Assembly (NCBI GenBank): GCA_029203165.1
Contig: CP119308.1
Location: 3,596,001 to 3,660,000 of the forward strand
Source of the DNA: Candidatus Microbacterium colombiense
GTDB lineage: Bacteria; Actinomycetota; Actinomycetes; Actinomycetales; Microbacteriaceae
Direction of reading: 5' to 3'
DNA: 64,000 nucleotides
The notes under the pieces were generated by a model that saw only the letters and a list, made by a program, of their open reading frames with translations, ran no database searches and had not been told where the DNA came from. Both the position numbers and the translations under genes were made by a program. Positions 33,971 through 42,009 of this stretch are shown one piece after another. How positions within the stretch are numbered: position 1 is the first letter of the stretch; the number at the start of each line of letters is the position of its first letter.

Positions 33971-34621
33971 TCAGACCTCGCGCACGTGCTCTCGCCCGAC
34001 GGCGAAGCGGCTGAGGGCTCCGGTCACCGCGAGGGCGCGCACGAGCAGCCACCCCACGACACCGGCCAGGATCGCTCCCGAGACGACGACGCTGACGAGA
34101 TAGATGGTGTTGAATTCGAGCGACTTCAGGATGTTGGGCGAGCTGCCGTAGAACAGTTCGAAGGTCCAGGCGGCGACTCCCGCGCCGACCCCCGCGAGGG
34201 CGGCGACGGCGATGCCGAAACGACGGTAGAAGAACAGCGCGAAGATGATCTCCGCGCCCAACCCCTGCACCAGTCCCGAGAGGATCGTCGAGATCCCCCA
34301 CACGTTGCCGATCAGCATCGACACGATCGCGGCGACGAGCTCGACGACCAGCGCGGCACCGGGCTTGCGGATCACGAGACCGCCCACCACACCGCCGAGC
34401 AGCCAGATGCCGACGGCGATGCCGCCGAGGCCGGGGGTCAGCGCATCAGCCGCACCGAACCAGGCGTAGCCGATCGTGTTCCAGCCCCAGAAGACGAGGC
34501 CGATCGCGACACCGAGCACGGCGGCGACGACGATGTCGACGACGCGCCAGCGCCAGACCGGCGCGCGATGAAGATCCTTCGAAGCGGCGGATGCCTGCTG
34601 CGCGGATGTGGACGTACTCAT
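33971..34621 (-). CDS. ykoE: ECF transporter S component, thiamine precursor-type (YkoE-like)
   Basis: This 216-residue substrate-binding membrane subunit has about six helices. VWRWRVVDIVVAAVLGVAIG (about 22-41) starts the membrane part, and conserved segments WGISTILSGLVQGLGAEIIF (about 118-137) and FFYRRFG follow. This is the YkoE family, which binds hydroxymethylpyrimidine or thiamine; the TPP riboswitch directly upstream strongly supports this. ATG 34621 follows GGGAGGAG at the 3' end of the aptamer, so translation can be controlled by ligand folding. The very long upstream frame on this strand is antisense to the carboxypeptidase and is not coding. Confidence 0.94.
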   Translation of the reverse strand: MSTSTSAQQASAASKDLHRAPVWRWRVVDIVVAAVLGVAIGLVFWGWNTIGYAWFGAADALTPGLGGIAVGIWLLGGVVGGLVIRKPGAALVVELVAAIVSMLIGNVWGISTILSGLVQGLGAEIIFALFFYRRFGIAVAALAGVGAGVAAWTFELFYGSSPNILKSLEFNTIYLVSVVVSGAILAGVVGWLLVRALAVTGALSRFAVGREHVREV

Positions 34622-34630
34622 CTGAACTCC

Positions 34631-34716
34631 TCCCTGCGCTGGCATGACCCAGATCAGGTTCGACGGTCGAAGCGCGATTCGCTCCCTCTCAGCCCGGCTC
34701 GCCGGACTCCCGTGGT
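34631..34716 (-). promoter_or_regulatory. TPP riboswitch (THI box)
   Basis: On the minus strand the conserved aptamer is clear: CACGGGAGTCC, GGGCTGAGAGGGAG, then GAACCTGATCTGGGTCATGC and CAGCGCAGGGA. It ends about ten bases before the ykoE ATG with the ribosome binding site GGGAGGAG fused to its 3' side. TPP binding should reduce expression of the transporter operon. Confidence 0.97.
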
Positions 34717-34804
34717 TGTGCTCCCGATCATACCCAGTCCGGTCGCCGCCGTGTCTCCGGCGGCATGGAACCGAATCGGTCGATGAATTCGGTAACTTAG
34801 GCAA

Positions 34805-36433
34805 GTGACCGCTTCCGATTCCGCCGAGGCCACCGCGGCCGGCGCCGCCGACGGCGCTGCGCCCGATGCCGCCGCCGACGCTGATGCTCCCACCGACGCG
34901 GCGGAGGACGTGGGCGTCGCGGATGACGCAGGCGCCGAGGAGGTCGTGCCCCCGGAACCGGTCGCGGATGCCGATGCCGATGCGGTCGCGGATGCGGATG
35001 CCGATGCCGATGCCGCAGACGTGCGCTGGTCCGACGATGCCGCTGAGCTGATCGTCCCGCCCGAGGCCCGCTGGGCCGATGACGAGGTGCCCGCGACGGC
35101 GCTGACCTGGGTCGACACGGCGACGGTCGCCGGCACCTCCCCCACGCCGACGCTCGACGCGCCGGCAGAGTCCGAGACGCGCGCGGGGCTGCTGCGCGGT
35201 GCGAAGCTGCGGCCGGCCATCGCCACCCCCGGCCTCCTCGTGCCGCTCGGTGTGCTGGCCGGTCTGATCGCCGTCTATGCCGGCGGCACGCTGATGTGGC
35301 CGCTGCACGAGGTCGCCCCGACGGTCGCCGCGGTGGAGTTCACCACCGTGCCGGCACCCGCGGCGACAGCGACCTGGCCAGGGCAGGGCAGCGCGGCGAT
35401 CGGCGTCGGTGGCATGCCGACGACGGCGTCCATCCCTGACGCGGTGAGCATCGCGAGCATCACCAAGGTGGTCAGCAGCCTGATGGTGCTCGATCGCATG
35501 CCGCTCGCGCTCGGAGAACAGGGCCGCGAGTTCTCGTTCACCTACGGCGACAGCCTCGACTACTGGTCGTATCGGAGCGCGGATCAATCGGCGCTCGATG
35601 TGCCCGTGGGCGGAGTGCTGACCGAGTACCAGCTGTTGCAGGGCACCCTCCTGGGTTCGGCCAACAACTACATCGATCGACTGGCCTCCGAGATCTGGGG
35701 ATCGGACGAGGCCTTCGCCGACGCCGCCGCGACCTGGTTGCGAGACCGCGGCCTCACGGGCATCACCGTCGTGACGCCGTCGGGCTTCGATGAACGCAAC
35801 GTCGCGACGCCCGCCGCGCTCGTCGCTCTCGGCGAGTACGCGATGAACAATCCCGTGTTCGCCCAGATCGTCGGCACGAAGTCCGTCGACCTCCCCGGAG
35901 CGGGCACGGTCACGAACACGAACGGGATGCTCGCCGACGCGGGCGTGGTCGGGATCAAGACCGGCACGCTGGTCGGCTGGAATCTGCTGACCGCCAAGGA
36001 CGTCGCGATCGGCGACACCACGGTGCAGCTGTATGCCGCCGTGCTCGGGCAGGACGACGACAAGCAGCGCCTCGCCGCGACCCGCTCCCTGTTCGCCGAG
36101 GCCGAAGCCGCCCTGCAGGCTCAGGGTGCTGCTGTTCCGAAGGGCACGGTCGTCGGCCAGGTGAAGACGGTGTGGGGCGAGAAGATCGACGTCGTCACGG
36201 CATCCGACGCCGACGTCGTGCTCTGGAACGGTGCGACCGCCCAGGCGACGCCTGCGTTCTCGTTCGGCTCCGAGCGGGAAGCCGGGGAACGCATCGGCAC
36301 CCTGACCACGACGGGCCCCATCGACAGCACGACCACGACGCTGGAACTGGCCGACGACATCGACGGGCCGAGCCCGTGGTGGCGGCTCACGCACCCGCTC
36401 GACCTGCTCGGCCTCGACAGCTCGCGGGAGTAG
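34805..36433 (+). CDS. serine-type D-alanyl-D-alanine carboxypeptidase (peptidase S11-like) with acidic N-terminus
   Basis: This 542-residue membrane-anchored penicillin-binding protein has the active-site SxxK motif at Ser218-Ile-Thr-Lys221, the SxN motif at Ser285-Ala-Asn287 and KTG at 385-387. It would trim the terminal D-Ala from peptidoglycan stem peptides outside the membrane. Unusually, about 130 cytoplasmic residues precede the single transmembrane helix (LLVPLGVLAGLIAVYAGGTL, about 139-158). They are very acidic and include DADADAVADADADADAAD. The GTG start has no ribosome binding site and may be leaderless. It is divergent from the ECF operon, and a strong terminator follows. Confidence 0.85.
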   Translation: MTASDSAEATAAGAADGAAPDAAADADAPTDAAEDVGVADDAGAEEVVPPEPVADADADAVADADADADAADVRWSDDAAELIVPPEARWADDEVPATALTWVDTATVAGTSPTPTLDAPAESETRAGLLRGAKLRPAIATPGLLVPLGVLAGLIAVYAGGTLMWPLHEVAPTVAAVEFTTVPAPAATATWPGQGSAAIGVGGMPTTASIPDAVSIASITKVVSSLMVLDRMPLALGEQGREFSFTYGDSLDYWSYRSADQSALDVPVGGVLTEYQLLQGTLLGSANNYIDRLASEIWGSDEAFADAAATWLRDRGLTGITVVTPSGFDERNVATPAALVALGEYAMNNPVFAQIVGTKSVDLPGAGTVTNTNGMLADAGVVGIKTGTLVGWNLLTAKDVAIGDTTVQLYAAVLGQDDDKQRLAATRSLFAEAEAALQAQGAAVPKGTVVGQVKTVWGEKIDVVTASDADVVLWNGATAQATPAFSFGSEREAGERIGTLTTTGPIDSTTTTLELADDIDGPSPWWRLTHPLDLLGLDSSRE

Positions 36434-36455
36434 TCCTCCCCCTCGAGAGCGCAGA

Positions 36456-36496
36456 CGACGAGGCCCCGTCCGGATGATCCGGACGGGGCCTCGTCG
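36456..36496. terminator. strong bidirectional terminator, 20-bp perfect inverted repeat
   Basis: Positions 36456-36475 and 36477-36496 are exact inverses around one base (a stem of about 17 bp after allowing a loop). It lies between the convergent carboxypeptidase and ABC exporter genes. Confidence 0.8.
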
Positions 36497-36505
36497 GCGT
36501 GCGGT

Positions 36506-36550
36506 TCGTCGAGCCTGGACTCGTCGAGCCTGGACTCGTCGAGCCTGGGC
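36506..36550. repeat. 3 x 15-bp tandem repeat
   Basis: TCGTCGAGCCTGGAC occurs three times (last copy ends GGC), directly after the terminator and just before the stop of the ABC exporter gene at 36560. Confidence 0.9.
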
Positions 36551-36559
36551 TGCAGACGC

Positions 36560-38812
36560 TCAGGCGGAGCGATCCGTCCCGTCGGTCGTCGGCTTCTCGA
36601 CGACGGCCTCGGCGGCGGCGACCTCGGATGCCGGGAGCTGCGCCCCGACCGATGCCCCCACGACAGCCTCTACCGCAGCGTTTTCGGCCTCGCCGCTGAC
36701 GACGACGGGGGTGGACCCGGTGAGGGCGTCCTCCGCGTCGAGGTCGGTCGCGGCCTGCTCGAACTGCGACTGGTACAGGCGCCAGTAGGCACCCTGCGCC
36801 GCGATGAGCTCGTCGTGCGTGCCCTTCTCGACAATGTCGCCGTGCTCCATCACCAGGATCAGATCCGCATCACGGATCGTCGACAGACGGTGCGCGATCA
36901 CGAACGACGTGCGTCCCTCGCGGAGCGCGGCCATCGCGTGCTGCAGCAGCAGCTCGGTGCGGGTGTCGACGGCCGAGGTCGCCTCATCGAGGATGAGGAT
37001 CGACGGCTGCGCGACGAATGCCCGGGCGATGGTGATGAGCTGACGCTCACCGGCCGACACGTTCGCGGCGTCTTCGTCGAGCACCGTGTCGTAACCCTCG
37101 GGGAGGGCGTGCACGAAGCGGTCGACGTAGGTCGCCTTGGCGGCCGCGAGAACTTCGTCATCGGTCGCCGTGGAGCGTCCGTAGCGGATGTTCTCGCGGA
37201 TGCTGCCGGCGAACAGCCACGGGTCCTGCAGCACCATGCCGGTGCGCGAACGCAGGTCGTCTCGCGTGATCTCAGCGATATCCTGACCGTCGAGCATGAT
37301 CCGCCCGCCACTGAGCTCATAGAAGCGCATGATCAGGTTGACCAGGGTCGTCTTGCCGGCACCGGTGGGACCGACGATCGCGACCGTCTGCCCCGGTTCG
37401 ACCCGGAACGAGAGGTCCTTGATCAGCGGACGATCCGGCGTGTACGAGAACTGCACGTTCTCGAACTCGATGACGCCCTGACCTTCGACGAGCTCGGGAG
37501 CATCAGTGTCGTCCGCCTCCTGCTCGTCGGCGTCGAGCAGCTCGAACACCCGCTCGGCCGATGCCGTGCCGGACTGCACGACGGCGGCCATGCCACCCAG
37601 CTCAGACAGCGGCTGCGTGAACTGCTGCGAGTACTGGATGAACGCCTGCACGTCGCCCAGGCGGAGCTGTCCGTTCGCGACCATCAGGCCACCGAGCACC
37701 GCGATGCCCACGTAGCTCAGGTTTCCGACGAACATCATCGCCGGCATGATCACGCCCGACAGGAACTGCGCCTTGAAGCTCGCCTGGAACAGTTCCTCGT
37801 TCTCGGCCTGGAACTTGTCGAGTGCGTCCTTCTCGCGTCCGAAGACCTTCACCAGCGCGTGGCCGGAGAATGCCTCCTCGACGCGGGCGTTCAGTCGACC
37901 GACCTTGCGCCACTGGGTTCCGAACGCCTTCTGTGAGCGCGGTCCGATGACGCCGAAGATCACGCCCATGAGGGGCAGCGTGACGAGGGCGACGAGCGCG
38001 AGCTGCCACGAGATCGAGAACATCATCACGAGCACGCCGATCACGGTGAGCACCGAGGTGAGCGCACCGGAGAGCGACTGCTGCATCGTCTGCGTGATGT
38101 TGTCGATGTCGTTCGTGACGCGCGAGATCAGCTCACCGCGCTGCACCTTGTCGAAGTACGCGAGCGGCAGGCGGTTGATCTTCGCCTCGACCGACTCGCG
38201 CAGCCGCCACATGGTGCGCACCATGATCACGTTGATCACGTAGCCCTGGACCCAGGTGAGGAACGCCGCGACCACGTAGATCGCGAGGACGGCGGTGATG
38301 ACCCACCGCAGAGCGTCGAAGTCGATGCCCTGACCGACCGTGAAGTCGCCGAGCGCCCCGACCTGGTTCGCGAAGTCGTCCTGACCCGCGCTGCGCAGCG
38401 CGTCGACCACCACGTCCTGCGACGTGCCGGCCGGGAATCCGGGGAAGTCGTCGGTCGACTGCCCGAGCTGGATGGAGATGAACCCCTTGTAGACGAGGTT
38501 CGTCGCCTCGGCGAGCACCTTGGGTGCGGCGACCGTCAGCACGACGCCGATCGCGCCCAGGATCGACACGAAGACGAACCAGATGGCGGAGGGCCGGAGC
38601 AGACCGATCATGCGGGCGAAGCTCGGTCCGAAGTTGTCGGCCTTGCCCGGTGCGACGCTGTCCCAGTCGCCGGAGTTCTGACGTGCCTGCTCGGCGAGCT
38701 CGGCCTCGTACTGCTCCTCCGCGGTCAGCTCGACCTCGGCCACCGCCGCCTTGCCGCGTCCGCGGCCGCGGCCGCGCGTGGGCTTGTCCTGTCCTGCGTT
38801 CTGCTCGCTCAT
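36560..38812 (-). CDS. heterodimeric ABC exporter, catalytic-site subunit
   Basis: This 750-residue type IV ABC exporter half has a transmembrane domain (about 50-400) and a nucleotide-binding domain (about 440-690). The latter has Walker A GPTGAGKTT, Walker B ILILDEATSAVD with the catalytic Glu, and the switch His in IAHRLST. Its signature is NVSAGERQ instead of LSGGQ, the pattern expected of the partner of a degenerate site. Long charged extensions exist at both ends: an RGRGRGK-rich N-terminus and an acidic, Ala/Val-rich C-terminal tail of about 65 residues. The downstream end carries tandem repeats. It overlaps the other subunit gene by 4 bp. The substrate is unknown, probably a drug, lipid or peptide. 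Confidence 0.93.
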   Translation of the reverse strand: MSEQNAGQDKPTRGRGRGRGKAAVAEVELTAEEQYEAELAEQARQNSGDWDSVAPGKADNFGPSFARMIGLLRPSAIWFVFVSILGAIGVVLTVAAPKVLAEATNLVYKGFISIQLGQSTDDFPGFPAGTSQDVVVDALRSAGQDDFANQVGALGDFTVGQGIDFDALRWVITAVLAIYVVAAFLTWVQGYVINVIMVRTMWRLRESVEAKINRLPLAYFDKVQRGELISRVTNDIDNITQTMQQSLSGALTSVLTVIGVLVMMFSISWQLALVALVTLPLMGVIFGVIGPRSQKAFGTQWRKVGRLNARVEEAFSGHALVKVFGREKDALDKFQAENEELFQASFKAQFLSGVIMPAMMFVGNLSYVGIAVLGGLMVANGQLRLGDVQAFIQYSQQFTQPLSELGGMAAVVQSGTASAERVFELLDADEQEADDTDAPELVEGQGVIEFENVQFSYTPDRPLIKDLSFRVEPGQTVAIVGPTGAGKTTLVNLIMRFYELSGGRIMLDGQDIAEITRDDLRSRTGMVLQDPWLFAGSIRENIRYGRSTATDDEVLAAAKATYVDRFVHALPEGYDTVLDEDAANVSAGERQLITIARAFVAQPSILILDEATSAVDTRTELLLQHAMAALREGRTSFVIAHRLSTIRDADLILVMEHGDIVEKGTHDELIAAQGAYWRLYQSQFEQAATDLDAEDALTGSTPVVVSGEAENAAVEAVVGASVGAQLPASEVAAAEAVVEKPTTDGTDRSA

Positions 38813-40536
38813 GCGTCCACCCCCAGCTGCGACTCGACGATCTCTCGGTAGGTGTCGCTGGTCTGCAGCAACTCCTCATGGGTGCCGACGGCGATCATGG
38901 TGCCGCCTTCGAGCACGACGATGCGATCGGCATCCGTGATGGTCGAGATGCGCTGCGCGACCACGATCTTCGTCACGTGCGGGAGCTCGCGCCACAGCGC
39001 CTGTCGCAGACGGGCGTCGGTCGTGAGGTCGAGAGCCGAGAACGAGTCGTCGAAGACCAGGATCTGCGGCCGATGGACGATCGCTCGCGCGATCGCCAGA
39101 CGCTGACGCTGGCCGCCCGAGACGTTCGTGCCGCCCTGGGCGATCCGGGATTCGAGGCCGTCAGGCATCTCCTCGACGAAATCGCGACCCTGCGCGACGT
39201 CGAGAGCCTCCCAGAGCTCTTCATCGGTGGCGTCCTCCCGGCCGTAGCGCAGGTTCGACGCGACGGTGCCCGTGAAGAGGAACGGACGCTGCGGCACCAG
39301 GCCGATGCTGTCCCACAGCGACTCGACGTCGGCCTCGCGCACATCGGTACCGCCGACGTGCACGGCGCCGCCGGAGACGTCGAACAGACGCGGGATGAGC
39401 GAGACGAGGGTCGTCTTGCCCGATCCCGTGGAACCGACGATCGCGACGGTCTCACCCGGCTGGGCGGCGAAGCTGATGCCGGTGAGCACCGGGGAGTCCG
39501 CTCCGGGGTAGGTGAACTCGACGTCGTCGAGCGCCACGGATCCGGGGACCGGGAACTCGGTGACGCCGTGCTCGGGGCGGATCAGTGTGGACTCGGAGTC
39601 GAGCACCTCGCCGATGCGCTCGGCCGACACGGCGGCGCGCGGGATCATCATCGCCATGAAGCTCGCCATGATGACGCCACCCATGATCTGGCCGATGTAC
39701 TGCATGAAGGCGAACAGCGTGCCGACCTGCACCGTGCCGTTGTTGACCTCGATGCCGCCGAACCAGATGACCGACACCACGGTCACGTTGAGGATCAGCA
39801 TGAACAGCGGGAAGAGCAGCACGAACAGCGACCCGACCTTGCGACCGACGTCCATGATGTCGGTGTTCGCGCCGCGGAAGCGCTCCTCCTCGATGCGCTC
39901 GCGCACGAAGGCTCGCACGACGCGCACTCCCGTGAGCTGCTCGCGCATGATGCGGTTCACGTTGTCGAGCTTGCCCTGGTAGCTGCGGAACAGCGGCACC
40001 ATGCGGCCGATCACGAGCGCGGCGAGGATCAGCAACAGCGGCACGGAGACCGCGATCAGCCAGCTGAGGCCGACGTTCGTCTGGATGGCGAAGATGATGC
40101 CGCCGATGGCCAGCAACGGCGCGGTGACGAGCATCGTGGCGCCCATCATCGCGAGCATCTGCACCTGCTGCACGTCGTTCGTGTTGCGGGTGATGAGCGA
40201 GCCGGCACCGAACTGCGAGACCTCGCGCTCGGAGAACCCGCTGACCTTGCCGAACACGTCGGCGCGGATGTCTCGACCGGCACCCATCGCGGCGCGGGCG
40301 GCGAAGTAGGTCGCGGTGATCGACGCGATGATCTGGCCCAGGGACACCGCGAGCATGAACAGCCCGGTGCTCCAGATGTAGCCGGTGTCACCGCGGGCGA
40401 CGCCCTTGTCGATGATGTCGGCGTTCAGGCGCGGCAGATAGAGGGTCGCGGCCACGCTGGCGAGCTGGAAGACCAGTACGGCGAGCAGGAGCCATCGGTA
40501 TCGGGAGAGATAACGGAGGAGGATTTTTCCCAGCAC
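38809..40536 (-). CDS. heterodimeric ABC exporter, degenerate-site subunit
   Basis: This 575-residue ABC exporter half has a transmembrane domain (about 10-310) and a nucleotide-binding domain with Walker A GSTGSGKTT and a canonical signature NVSGGQRQR. Walker B is ILVFDDSFSALD, where Asp replaces the catalytic Glu, and VAQRIST, where Gln replaces the switch His. Such changes define the degenerate ATP site of heterodimeric exporters such as TM287/288 and LmrCD. The partner is the downstream gene (ATGA overlap). The start is set at GTG 40536, the family start VLGKILLRYLSRYRW; the upstream ATG at 40608 has less support. Confidence 0.93.
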   Translation of the reverse strand: MLGKILLRYLSRYRWLLLAVLVFQLASVAATLYLPRLNADIIDKGVARGDTGYIWSTGLFMLAVSLGQIIASITATYFAARAAMGAGRDIRADVFGKVSGFSEREVSQFGAGSLITRNTNDVQQVQMLAMMGATMLVTAPLLAIGGIIFAIQTNVGLSWLIAVSVPLLLILAALVIGRMVPLFRSYQGKLDNVNRIMREQLTGVRVVRAFVRERIEEERFRGANTDIMDVGRKVGSLFVLLFPLFMLILNVTVVSVIWFGGIEVNNGTVQVGTLFAFMQYIGQIMGGVIMASFMAMMIPRAAVSAERIGEVLDSESTLIRPEHGVTEFPVPGSVALDDVEFTYPGADSPVLTGISFAAQPGETVAIVGSTGSGKTTLVSLIPRLFDVSGGAVHVGGTDVREADVESLWDSIGLVPQRPFLFTGTVASNLRYGREDATDEELWEALDVAQGRDFVEEMPDGLESRIAQGGTNVSGGQRQRLAIARAIVHRPQILVFDDSFSALDLTTDARLRQALWRELPHVTKIVVAQRISTITDADRIVVLEGGTMIAVGTHEELLQTSDTYREIVESQLGVDA

Positions 40537-40657
40537 AGGCGGACTTTCTAGGAAGGATGGAACGGCGGATTTCTCGGCAGACGGATGCCGACCGACAATC
40601 GGCCACAAGAAAGAGTGCCACGAACCACCGACATTCGTATCCCCCTAAAGGGGGACC

Positions 40658-40672
40658 TTCGCTGACAGCGAA
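40658..40672. promoter_or_regulatory. perfect palindrome TTCGCT-GAC-AGCGAA, candidate operator
   Basis: A 15-bp palindrome lies about 120 bp upstream of the ABC exporter start, in the likely promoter region. The regulator is unknown. Confidence 0.35.
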
Positions 40673-40715
40673 CCGTTATCTCCCACGGCCTGCGGTTTCT
40701 GCACCCCGGAGAAGA

Positions 40716-40729
40716 AACAGGTGCCAACT
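40716..40729. repeat. half copy of the TTGGCACCTGTTGTCG repeat family
   Basis: AACAGGTGCCAACT matches the right arm of the palindromic repeats at 13.7 kb. No matching left arm is found. Confidence 0.7.
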
Positions 40730-40750
40730 CCCTCGGCATCCCCCGCCCCG

Positions 40751-40803
40751 ACTTGGCACCTCACGTCGGAATCGCGGCAGTACACCGACAACAGGTGCCA
40801 ACT
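40751..40803. repeat. palindromic repeat, TTGGCACCTGTTGTCG family, copy C
   Basis: The left arm (40751-40768) and right arm CGACAACAGGTGCCAACT (40786-40803) face each other. The right arm is identical to that of copy B at 13794-13811. Confidence 0.85.
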
Positions 40804-40837
40804 CGAGGCCGCGAAAGCGGTGCAGCTCAGCGAGAAC

Positions 40838-41899
40838 TCAGAACAGGGGATGCTGCGGCACGTAGGCCCGAGCGTCTGCGCCCGCGTCGGGGGCGAGCTC
40901 GGCCAGCGTCGCCGGCTGCCACCGGGGATTGCGATCCTTGTCGACGAGCTGTGCACGGATGCCCTCGACGAGGTCGGGATGCTCGTTCACGAACCACAGC
41001 ACGCGGCGGTACTCGCCCTCGAGCGCCTGACGCAGGCCCGACACATCCCGCGCCTCGCGCACCGCGTCGAGCGTGACGACCAGACCGGTGGGCGCGAGGC
41101 CCTCGAGCAGGTCGGCGATGGCCGCGGCATCCGTCGTGCCCTGCGCGTGAAGACGCTCCACGATCCCGGATACGTCGGGGGCGGAGAACGCCTCGTCGAT
41201 CGCCTCGCGGATCTGCGGGAGTTCCGTGGGATCGGGGGTCTCGTCGAACAGCAGCACGATCTCGCTGGGGCCGGTCGGGTCGGCTCGGAAGGCCAGCGCC
41301 TCGCGCAGCGCATCCAGGCGCTCGGACGGCACCACGTGGTCGGCGAAGCCGAGGTAGACGGCATCCGCGCCGTTCATCGTCGATCCCGTGAGGCCGAAGT
41401 ACTCCCCGAACCGTCCGGGGGCGTGGCCGAGCAGCCAGGTTCCTCCCACGTCGGGCGTGAAGCCGATGCGGGTCTCCGGCATCGCGAGCTTGGAGCGTTC
41501 GGTGACGATGCGGATGGCGGCGTGCCCGGCCAGCCCGATGCCGCCGCCCATCGTGATGCCGTCGGCGATCGCCACGACCGGCTTCGGGTACTCCGCGATC
41601 ATGGCGTTGAGGGCGTACTCGGCACGGAAGAACGCGGCGGTCTCGTCGGCGCGACCCGACACGATCTGCGCGTGCAGCGCCCTCACGTCTCCCCCGGCGC
41701 ACATTCCGCGCTCCCCTTCACCGTCGATCATGACGATCTGCACGTCTGTGTCGTCGCGCCACGCGTGCAGGGTCGCGGTGAGCGCCTCGATCATGCCGAG
41801 ATCGAGCGCGTTGATTGCTTCGGGGCGGTTCAGGGTGAGGCGTCCCAGCGCTCCTTCCGTGCGGATGAGGACACGGGGAGCAGGTGTGGAATCGGTCAC
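40838..41899 (-). CDS. enoyl-CoA hydratase/isomerase family, 3-hydroxyisobutyryl-CoA hydrolase-like
   Basis: This 353-residue crotonase-fold protein is of the HIBCH type, which hydrolyses 3-hydroxyisobutyryl-CoA in valine breakdown. GMCAGGDVRAL (about 68-78) and DGITMGGGIGLAGH (about 110-123) form the oxyanion hole. PETRIGFTPDVGGTWLL (about 137-153) carries the catalytic Glu and Asp positions typical of HIBCH. The C-terminal extension beyond ordinary hydratases (FVNEHPDLVEGIRAQLVDKD) is the hallmark of this branch. GTG 41899 is chosen over ATG 41941 because similarity begins there. It is a stand-alone gene. Confidence 0.9.
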   Translation of the reverse strand: MTDSTPAPRVLIRTEGALGRLTLNRPEAINALDLGMIEALTATLHAWRDDTDVQIVMIDGEGERGMCAGGDVRALHAQIVSGRADETAAFFRAEYALNAMIAEYPKPVVAIADGITMGGGIGLAGHAAIRIVTERSKLAMPETRIGFTPDVGGTWLLGHAPGRFGEYFGLTGSTMNGADAVYLGFADHVVPSERLDALREALAFRADPTGPSEIVLLFDETPDPTELPQIREAIDEAFSAPDVSGIVERLHAQGTTDAAAIADLLEGLAPTGLVVTLDAVREARDVSGLRQALEGEYRRVLWFVNEHPDLVEGIRAQLVDKDRNPRWQPATLAELAPDAGADARAYVPQHPLF

Positions 41900-42009
41900 G
41901 GGAGCCAGGCTACCCCGATCACAGGAGGGGGGAATGTGCATGAAATACGCGATCCGACGGCTTTTCCGGCAGGATAGAGGGAAGTGCCCAATGCAAGGAG
42001 AGGTCGCGG

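Larger units (their letters stand above)
40537..40837. other. 301-bp gene-free region with palindromes and repeat family copies
   Basis: There is no supportable gene between the ABC exporter start and the hydrolase stop. It holds CCCCC-TAAA-GGGGG at 40641-40654, the palindrome TTCGCT-GAC-AGCGAA at 40658-40672, and one and a half copies of the TTGGCACCTGTTGTCG repeat family (40716-40803). The promoter of the ABC exporter operon should be here. Confidence 0.7.

Noticed and set aside
33971..36394. 807-residue minus-strand open frame upstream of ykoE
   Set aside because: It is antisense to the well-supported carboxypeptidase and crosses the riboswitch; real similarity starts only at the ykoE ATG 34621.
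36506..36550. Three 15-bp repeats that might suggest a CRISPR array
   Set aside because: Units are directly adjacent with no spacers and no cas genes are present; this is a simple tandem repeat.
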